Assembly (NCBI GenBank): GCA_945897365.1
Contig: CAMDFD010000010.1
Location: 62,001-126,000, forward strand
Reading direction: 5' to 3'
Source: Bordetella parapertussis
GTDB taxonomy: Bacteria > Pseudomonadota > Gammaproteobacteria > Burkholderiales > Burkholderiaceae_B
DNA length: 64,000 bases
In this document: piece by piece, positions 58,827-64,000 of the stretch
Layout: the number at the start of each line of letters is the position of its first letter
Numbering within the stretch: the first letter of the stretch is position 1
Program-made: the position numbers and the translations under genes
The notes under the pieces: generated by a model
What the model was told of the DNA's origin: nothing
The model's input: only the letters and a program-made list of their open reading frames with translations
Databases searched by the model: none

Positions 58827-60379
58827 TGACGAGCATGACAAAAAGGACAATGATGGACACGACTTACTTTAGGCGTTGTTTGGCATTGCTGACCTTCATG
58901 GGCCTGACCTCCTTTGCGCTGATCGCTTCGGCGCAGCTTGGTGCGCCTCAGCCTGCCGCACGAGGTAACGCTGCGCAAAAAGCACCTGTTGAACGCGATG
59001 CAGATGGTATTGTTGCCGTGGTCAATCGAGAGGTCGTTACGCGTCGTGAATTAGATGCGCGTATTCGGATCACCAAACGCGAACTCGCCGCACAAGGTAT
59101 TAAGGCACCTGCCGAGACTATCCTCGAAGGCCAGATTTTGCAACGCTTGATCACCGAAGCGCTCGAGCAACAAGAAGCACGACGACTGCGCATTGATATT
59201 ACGGATGCGATGTTGCAGTCAGGGCTGGAGATCATTGCCAAGCGCAACAATACGACCGTTGCTGTGATGCGCAAACAAATCGAGAGCGTAGGGATTGTTT
59301 GGGCTGATTACACATCCATGATTCGTCGCGAAATCATGCTCGAGCAACTGAGGCAAAGAGTCGCAGACAGCACTATTTTTGTTGGAGATGCAGAGGTCGA
59401 TGCTTTTTTACGCGAACAAAAAGCGCGTAAGGACGGCAACCTTCCGATGTCAGTGCGTCCTGCGCCGCCACCGCCTCCTGCGCCACCCCCACCAAAACCG
59501 CAAGCGACCGCTCCTGCCATTATGGGGTTGGCGCAGATCTTAGTGCGCGTTCCTGAGGGATCGAACGAAGAGCAAATCAAGACCTTGCGTGCCAAGGCGC
59601 AAGGCTTGCTGGCGCGGGTGCGCAAGGGTGAAAGTTTCCAAGAGGTCGCGAAAGCCTCCTCGGATGGACCAGAGGCGAGTCGTGGCGGCGATATGGGCGT
59701 GCGCCCCTTAAATGGTTGGCCTGATCTGTTTCTCAAAGGTGTTGCCGGTGTTCAGGATGGTCGCATTAGCAATATCATTCAAAGTCCGAATGGCTTCCAT
59801 ATTCTCAAAGTGATTGGTCGAGCAGGTGGAGCGCCGCCCGCACCTAAACCTCAACCTCAAGCGGCTCCGGCACCCGGCACACCTGGGGGACCTGTCCCGC
59901 AGGGACCCATGCCTGTTCAGCAAACACAAGCCAGACATATTTTGATTAAAACGACTGCTGTGGTGAACGACGAAAACGCGCGTAAGCGACTAGAGCAAAT
60001 TCGCGAACGTATCGTTCAAGGCGGAGAGCCTTTCTCGGATATGGCTAAGCGGTTTTCAAATGACGCCTCGGCCCCTCAGGGTGGTGTGTTGGGTTGGCTC
60101 AATCCGGGCGAAACTGTGCCACCCTTTGAAAAGGCGATGAACGCTCTAAAAGAGGGTGAGATCAGTCAGCCTGTGCAGAGTCAATTTGGCTGGCACTTGA
60201 TTATTGTTGATGGTCGTCGTACGCAGGATATGGCTGAGCAGTTCATCCGCAATCAGGCGCGCCAACAAATTTTCCAACAGCGCTCAAACGCTGCGTTTGA
60301 AACTTGGCTACAACAAGTCCGAAGCCAAGCCTTCATCGACAATAGGCTTGAAAAGAGCCAGCGTCAGTCAGGACGTTAA
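58823..60379 (+). CDS. surA: Periplasmic chaperone/peptidyl-prolyl isomerase SurA with proline-rich linkers
   Basis: A 518-residue protein with signal peptide (about 1-38, ending ALIASAQ). The SurA N-terminal chaperone domain follows (about 55-205: VDRDADGIVAVVNREVVTR, with key VAVVNREVVTR and MLQSGLEIIAKRNN). Two parvulin PPIase domains come next: ILVRVPEGSNEEQIK to HILKVIGRAG (about 235-335) and ARHILIKTTAVVN to WHLIIVDGRR (about 370-470). Two proline-rich linkers, about 213-232 and 337-370, make it some 90 residues longer than E. coli SurA. It escorts outer-membrane proteins including LptD, whose gene it overlaps. The RsmA gene follows after 6 bases; pdxA, which lies between them in E. coli, is missing. 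Confidence 0.95.
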   Translation: MMTSMTKRTMMDTTYFRRCLALLTFMGLTSFALIASAQLGAPQPAARGNAAQKAPVERDADGIVAVVNREVVTRRELDARIRITKRELAAQGIKAPAETILEGQILQRLITEALEQQEARRLRIDITDAMLQSGLEIIAKRNNTTVAVMRKQIESVGIVWADYTSMIRREIMLEQLRQRVADSTIFVGDAEVDAFLREQKARKDGNLPMSVRPAPPPPPAPPPPKPQATAPAIMGLAQILVRVPEGSNEEQIKTLRAKAQGLLARVRKGESFQEVAKASSDGPEASRGGDMGVRPLNGWPDLFLKGVAGVQDGRISNIIQSPNGFHILKVIGRAGGAPPAPKPQPQAAPAPGTPGGPVPQGPMPVQQTQARHILIKTTAVVNDENARKRLEQIRERIVQGGEPFSDMAKRFSNDASAPQGGVLGWLNPGETVPPFEKAMNALKEGEISQPVQSQFGWHLIIVDGRRTQDMAEQFIRNQARQQIFQQRSNAAFETWLQQVRSQAFIDNRLEKSQRQSGR

Positions 60380-60385
60380 CATTTC

Positions 60386-61183
60386 GTGAGCAGCCGTAGC
60401 AATCAGGATCATCAGGCACGCAAGCGCTTCGGTCAGAATTTTCTGGTCGATGCTGCTGTGGTGGAATCGATCGTTCGAGTGATTGCTCCACAAACGGCTG
60501 ACAACATGGTCGAAATCGGTCCTGGCTTGTCTGCGTTGACCGCACCGCTTCTTGAGCGTCTTGAGCGCTTGTCGGTGATTGAGATCGATCGCGATCTTGC
60601 GCAGCGACTGCGTGATCGTTTTTCCTCCGACCGACTCAATATTATTGAGGGTGATGCGCTTCAAATTGATTTTGCGCAGTTTGGCGACAAGTTTCGGATT
60701 GTTGGTAATCTTCCCTACAATATTTCAAGCCCACTACTTTTTGCTCTAGTCAGTTGTGCAGAACAAGTGGTGGACCAACACTTCATGCTGCAAAGAGAAG
60801 TCGTGGATCGTATGGTCGCTCGCGCAGGCGAGTCTGATTACAGCCGTTTGTCCGTCATGCTTCAATATCGCTATCGCATTCAAAAGCTTTTCGATGTTTT
60901 GCCGGAGGCCTTTGACCCCCCGCCGCGTGTGACGTCATCCATTGTGCGAATGATTCCCTTGGGGGCCGAACGATTGCGTGCCCAAAGCGACGCGCTGTTT
61001 GCGCGAGTCGTCCAGCGTGCCTTTTCTCAGCGCCGCAAAATGTTGCGCGGTGTGCTGAGTGAGTGGACGACGCTGATCCCTTGGGAAGGTTTGGGTATCG
61101 AGCCCACTTGGCGAGCCGAGCAGGTCTCCGTTGCCGGTTTTATCGGCATCACCGATGCGCTGTGGCAAGCTGGTGAGCGCTAA
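60386..61183 (+). CDS. rsmA: 16S rRNA (adenine(1518)-N6/adenine(1519)-N6)-dimethyltransferase
   Basis: A 265-residue methyltransferase of the KsgA/Dim1 family that dimethylates the two adjacent adenines in the 3' hairpin of 16S rRNA. It opens with KRFGQNFLVDAAVVESIV, the family N-terminus. MVEIGPGLSALTAPL is SAM motif I, VIEIDRDLA the ribose-binding acidic loop and GNLPYNISSPLLFAL the NLPY catalytic motif IV. LPEAFDPPPRVTSSIVRM is conserved too (key FDPPPRV). It starts with GTG 60386 six bases after surA and is the last gene of the lptD operon, convergent with the glycerate kinase gene. Confidence 0.97.
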   Translation: MSSRSNQDHQARKRFGQNFLVDAAVVESIVRVIAPQTADNMVEIGPGLSALTAPLLERLERLSVIEIDRDLAQRLRDRFSSDRLNIIEGDALQIDFAQFGDKFRIVGNLPYNISSPLLFALVSCAEQVVDQHFMLQREVVDRMVARAGESDYSRLSVMLQYRYRIQKLFDVLPEAFDPPPRVTSSIVRMIPLGAERLRAQSDALFARVVQRAFSQRRKMLRGVLSEWTTLIPWEGLGIEPTWRAEQVSVAGFIGITDALWQAGER

Positions 61184-61196
61184 ATCCTGCATTCCA

Positions 61197-62339
61197 TCAT
61201 GTTGAGACGTTTCTAGCTGAGAGCCAAAGTCTGAGGACGTCTTGCGCGCGGTCTTTCAAGAGTTGTTCAGCATTGGCGCATGCCTGCTCAAGAGACATTG
61301 GGCCTGAAGTCAAGCTAAATGCCGCAACTATCCCGGTTTGATACAAAGCCTGATAGCCCTCTCCTAACGAGCCTGCGATGGCGATGACAGGTACGCCCGC
61401 AGCTTGGGCGATTTTGGCGACCCCCATGGGTGTTTTGCCATGTAGCGTTTGCGCATCCATCCGACCTTCGCCGGTAATGACTAACTGTGCACCCTTAATC
61501 GCCGATGCGAGTCCGCCCAGCTCAGCGACGACCTCTACTCCCGGACGAAAACGAGCTTGCATCCATGCGCGAGCGGCAAACCCCAAACCACCTGCTGCGC
61601 CGGCGCCGGGTGCCAGACGATGATCCTCACCGAGTGCGTCGGCGCATTGATCCGCGAAGTGCTCCAGTGCTGCATCAAGTATCCGGACTTTTTCCGCTGT
61701 CGCACCTTTTTGAGGTCCAAAAATTGCTGAGGCTCCTTTAGGGCCGCAGAGAGGATTGTTCACATCTGAAGCGATGGTGACTTGTGTGTCTTTGAGTCTA
61801 GCGTCTAAAAAGTGACTGTCGATGCGCGCGAGTTTGGTGAGCGCGGCACCACCCGGTGCAAGCGGATTGCCTTGTGCATCCAAAAGCACCAGACCAAGCG
61901 CCTGTAGCATCCCTGCGCCAGCATCGTTGGTGGCGGAGCCTCCCAAGCCAAGGACGATGTGTCTCGCTCCAAGATCCAGCGCGTGGCGAATCAGTTGACC
62001 AACACCAAAACTGCTGGCTCGCAAGGGGTCGCGTTCAGCCACCGCGATATGTTCCAAGCCCGCTGCACAGGCCATTTCGATGATCGCGATCTTGCCAGGG
62101 AGCCAACCCCACTGTGCCTGGATCGGACGACCTAGCGCATCTTCGACAACATTGACACGCGGCTCGCCACCCGTCGCGGCCAAAATCGCTTCGACCGTGC
62201 CTTCGCCTCCATCAGCCATCGGAATGCAGACGCAGTGCACTTCGGGGGCGGCTTGGATCAACCCCTGCGCGATCGCCGCGGCAACCTTGGGCGCAGACAG
62301 GGACTCTTTAAACGAGTCGGGGGCGATGACGATTTTCAT
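61197..62339 (-). CDS. Glycerate kinase, type II (GarK/GlxK family)
   Basis: A 380-residue kinase. MKIVIAPDSFKESLSAP is the classic GarK-family opening, followed by PMADGGEGTVEAILAATGGE, LGLGGSATNDAGAGMLQALG and GAGAAGGLGFAARA, with GEGRMDAQTLHGKTPMGVA near the end. These match family 1 glycerate kinases that make 2-phosphoglycerate from D-glycerate. It would finish glycolate, glucarate or tartronate catabolism. It follows the gloA gene after 4 bases, so the two are probably co-transcribed. I withhold garK or glxK because paralogues cannot be separated by reading alone. Confidence 0.94.
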   Translation of the reverse strand: MKIVIAPDSFKESLSAPKVAAAIAQGLIQAAPEVHCVCIPMADGGEGTVEAILAATGGEPRVNVVEDALGRPIQAQWGWLPGKIAIIEMACAAGLEHIAVAERDPLRASSFGVGQLIRHALDLGARHIVLGLGGSATNDAGAGMLQALGLVLLDAQGNPLAPGGAALTKLARIDSHFLDARLKDTQVTIASDVNNPLCGPKGASAIFGPQKGATAEKVRILDAALEHFADQCADALGEDHRLAPGAGAAGGLGFAARAWMQARFRPGVEVVAELGGLASAIKGAQLVITGEGRMDAQTLHGKTPMGVAKIAQAAGVPVIAIAGSLGEGYQALYQTGIVAAFSLTSGPMSLEQACANAEQLLKDRAQDVLRLWLSARNVST

Positions 62340-62343
62340 CGCT

Positions 62344-62736
62344 TCAGGCAGCTGTCTTTTTTTGAATCAACTCGATTTTGTAGCCGTCTGGATCTTCGAC
62401 AAAGGCGATCACGGTTGTGCCGTGCTTCATCGGACCTGCTTCGCGGGTGACTTTTCCACCGCGTGCGCGAACGAGATCGCATGCTTCGTAGGCATTGTCG
62501 ACAGAAAGAGCGATATGGCCATAGCCGGTTCCGAGATCATACGATGACGTATCCCAGTTGTAGGTCAGCTCTAGTGCGGAACCTTCAGTTTCATCTTGGT
62601 ACCCCACAAAGGTATTGGTAAAGCGCCCGCTTGGGTACTCGGTGCTGCGCAGCACGCGCATGCCGAGCACCTTTGTATAAAACTCAATCGAGCGTTCAAG
62701 GTTGCCAACGCGCAACATGGTGTGCAAAATTCTCAT
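62344..62736 (-). CDS. gloA: Lactoylglutathione lyase (glyoxalase I)
   Basis: A 130-residue vicinal oxygen chelate enzyme that turns the methylglyoxal-glutathione adduct into S-lactoylglutathione. Metal ligands are visible in order: His in RILHTMLRVG, Glu in ALELTYNW, His in GYGHIALSV and Glu in GYKIELIQ. KVLGMRVLRSTEYPSGRF and FVEDPDGYKIEL are standard family sequence. Length matches the short Ni-dependent E. coli type. It lies 4 bases upstream of the glycerate kinase gene and 67 bases downstream of the metallopeptidase gene, the order typical of this conserved block. Confidence 0.96.
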   Translation of the reverse strand: MRILHTMLRVGNLERSIEFYTKVLGMRVLRSTEYPSGRFTNTFVGYQDETEGSALELTYNWDTSSYDLGTGYGHIALSVDNAYEACDLVRARGGKVTREAGPMKHGTTVIAFVEDPDGYKIELIQKKTAA

Positions 62737-62803
62737 GGATGTTCCTCTCTGAATATGATTTAAACCTGATGGATCAATGATAACAACAGTCTATCGTTGT
62801 CCT

Positions 62804-63652
62804 TCAGAGATCGGGGACGTGATCGGGTGTATGTTTTTGCAGCATTTTCTTGGCTTGTTGATAGTCCGGATAGAGTTGTTGCACCTCTGACCAAAAGTCC
62901 TGGCTGTGATTCATTTCTCTTAGATGCGCTAGCTCATGGGCGATCACATAGTCGATCACCATGGGTGAAAAATGAATCAGTCGCCAGTTGAGCATGATAT
63001 TTCCATCGCTGGTACAGGAGCCCCAGCGCGTTGCGGCAGACGAGAGCCTCCAACGGCTAATCGTGAGGCCTGTCTTATCCAGAAAATGTTTGATGCGCTG
63101 TCCAAACAAAATTTTCGCGCGTGTTTGCAACCAGGCCTGGGTCATGTCACGAATGCGGTGCATGTCAGCATCGTTGGGCAAGGCAAGCCATAGCAGTTGA
63201 CCATGCTCGGGCGCATTAGGGTCACCCTCGAAATAAGCCGCACCATGCGCACCATGCGCGACATGCGTGCCAGGCGTGCCGCTGCGCAAGATGATCTTAC
63301 ATCCTAGGTACGGAAGCTCGCCGCCAGATTGCCAGCGCGTATGGGACATTGCGAGACGTTCTTTGCGCGCTTGCCAGTCTTGCAACTTGGCTAGAATCCA
63401 AGGCATTTTTTCAATGACGGCTGCGTCAATTTGACCGAGGGTGACCCAATTCGGTGCCGTCACGCGCAGACCTTCGTCCTGAATGACAAAACCGATACTG
63501 CGCCGACGTGAGCGTAACAAGCTAAAGCCAATCGCTTGATCACCATGGCGGACAATGCGCCATTTAGCACCGAGCGCAATGGTTTCAGGCGCGATGGTCC
63601 ACCCGGGTTTGGGTGTGTCTGCATCTGATAGCAAAAGCTCGAGCTGGCTCAT
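62804..63652 (-). CDS. YgjP-type zinc metallopeptidase (DUF45, M48-like)
   Basis: A 282-residue protein of the YgjP/SprT-like DUF45 family. The zinc site is YVIAHELAHLREMNHSQDFW, with HExxH-like HELAH and the third ligand His in NHSQDFW. SAATRWGSCTSDGNIMLNWRL just before it is the characteristic family block (key RWGSC and LNWRL). It is thought to be a metal-dependent protease or nucleotide-binding hydrolase; the physiological substrate is unknown. ATG 63652 overlaps the plsC stop in ATGA, so the two are coupled. Confidence 0.92.
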   Translation of the reverse strand: MSQLELLLSDADTPKPGWTIAPETIALGAKWRIVRHGDQAIGFSLLRSRRRSIGFVIQDEGLRVTAPNWVTLGQIDAAVIEKMPWILAKLQDWQARKERLAMSHTRWQSGGELPYLGCKIILRSGTPGTHVAHGAHGAAYFEGDPNAPEHGQLLWLALPNDADMHRIRDMTQAWLQTRAKILFGQRIKHFLDKTGLTISRWRLSSAATRWGSCTSDGNIMLNWRLIHFSPMVIDYVIAHELAHLREMNHSQDFWSEVQQLYPDYQQAKKMLQKHTPDHVPDL

Positions 63653-64000
63653 GATTGTTGTGGATAGCGCTCGGGGTTCAGGCGCTGCATTTCGGCTTCA
63701 ATCCACGCCTGCACGCGCTCATTGAGTTCCTCGGGCGTGAGTCCGACGGATGCAATAGCAGGACCAATTGAGACGGTGATGTAGCCTGGTTTTTTGATAA
63801 AGGCATTGCGTGGCCAACACTCACCGGCGTTTAGAGCGATCGGGATCACCGGCGCACCCGTGCGTGTGGCAAGCAAGGCGCCGCCCATTTTGAAGCGGCC
63901 AGTTTTTCCTGGCGCAATGCGTGTGCCCTCTGGAAATAGAATAGGCCAGCGCCCTTCGTCTAAGCGTTGCTGTCCGACTTTGACGACTTGTTCGAACGCA
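63649..64000 (-). CDS. plsC: 1-acyl-sn-glycerol-3-phosphate acyltransferase (C-terminal part, cut by window edge)
   Basis: The C-terminal 116 residues of a leftward gene whose start lies beyond position 64000. The PlsC block III is present as PILFPEGTRIAPG (FPEGTR binds glycerol phosphate), followed by RFKMGGALLATRTGAPVIPIAL, the block IV region (key GAPVIPIALNAG). It acylates lysophosphatidic acid at sn-2 to make phosphatidic acid at the inner membrane. The reading frame is open to the window edge. Its stop overlaps the start of the metallopeptidase gene, and the neighbouring gloA matches a common Burkholderiales order. Confidence 0.92.
   Translation of the reverse strand, partial: AFEQVVKVGQQRLDEGRWPILFPEGTRIAPGKTGRFKMGGALLATRTGAPVIPIALNAGECWPRNAFIKKPGYITVSIGPAIASVGLTPEELNERVQAWIEAEMQRLNPERYPQQS

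Noticed and set aside
62770..62800. ACAAC-8-GTTGT inverted repeat after the metallopeptidase gene
   Set aside because: A five-pair stem without a T-run is too weak to call a terminator.
1..64000. Search for CRISPR arrays, tRNA genes, insertion sequences, integrases and toxin-antitoxin pairs
   Set aside because: No spaced direct repeats, cloverleaf-like segments, transposase motifs or small paired toxin genes were seen in the reading.

Overview
The window looks like a chromosomal segment of a moderate-GC betaproteobacterium of the order Burkholderiales, most plausibly Alcaligenaceae-like. The right end carries the conserved envelope block amgK-murU / lptD-surA-rsmA with gloA, a YgjP-type metallopeptidase and plsC. 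The rest is dense with acyl-CoA and oxo-acid enzymes (two CaiB/BaiF CoA-transferases, acyl-CoA dehydrogenase, MaoC hydratase, FAH-fold hydrolases, Ldh-type dehydrogenase, YaeQ), a gene mix typical of soil or water Burkholderiales. No tRNA, rRNA, CRISPR, insertion sequence or prophage gene is visible, and no gap longer than about 170 bases lacks a gene.

Layout. 1-372: truncated start of a family 5 peptide/opine-type ABC substrate-binding protein. 492-4003: operon of acyl-CoA dehydrogenase, MaoC hydratase, MFS carrier and a secreted histidine phosphatase. 4072-13550: uppP, then single genes and short operons for an FAH-fold hydrolase, CoA-transferase, divergent crotonase-fold protein, cupin, thioesterase, MFS carrier, M20 peptidase and D-aminoacylase. 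13557-18257: a decayed small gene, then a leftward operon of FAH-fold hydratase, alpha-methylacyl-CoA racemase-like protein, FAD oxidoreductase and the UvrC-like nuclease Cho. 18355-22381: yaeQ, haloacid dehalogenase, an SDR without its catalytic triad, a FrnE/DsbA-like protein and a beta-decarboxylating dehydrogenase. 22506-36021: two complete tripartite RND efflux systems facing each other, with an arylformamidase-like hydrolase and an orphan RodZ-like membrane protein between them. 36187-42214: nitronate monooxygenase, a four-domain rhodanese, a large exported alpha/beta hydrolase, a nucleosidase-like protein and a thioesterase. 42297-49017: a seven-gene rightward cluster (serine hydrolase, Ldh-type dehydrogenase, cupin, Tat-exported hydrolase, isocitrate/isopropylmalate-type dehydrogenase, unusual DHDPS-family aldolase, RraA-family aldolase) ending in a clear terminator; this is the best candidate for an undescribed catabolic route. 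49070-53788: a leftward envelope-glycan operon (ArnT-like GT39, UPF0104 membrane protein, GT9, PAP2 phosphatase). 53813-64000: coiled-coil DUF6776-like protein, murU, amgK, lptD, surA, rsmA, glycerate kinase, gloA, metallopeptidase and the end of plsC.

How the genes fit together. The left and central parts are a patchwork of catabolic modules, each with activation (CoA transfer), oxidation, hydration or aldol-cleavage enzymes and sometimes its own carrier. The right part is housekeeping for the outer membrane and for peptidoglycan recycling. None of the roughly 58 genes encodes a recognisable LysR, GntR, TetR, IclR or two-component regulator, so control must lie elsewhere or in the inverted repeats seen in several intergenic regions. 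All family assignments come from reading translated motifs; no database search was run.
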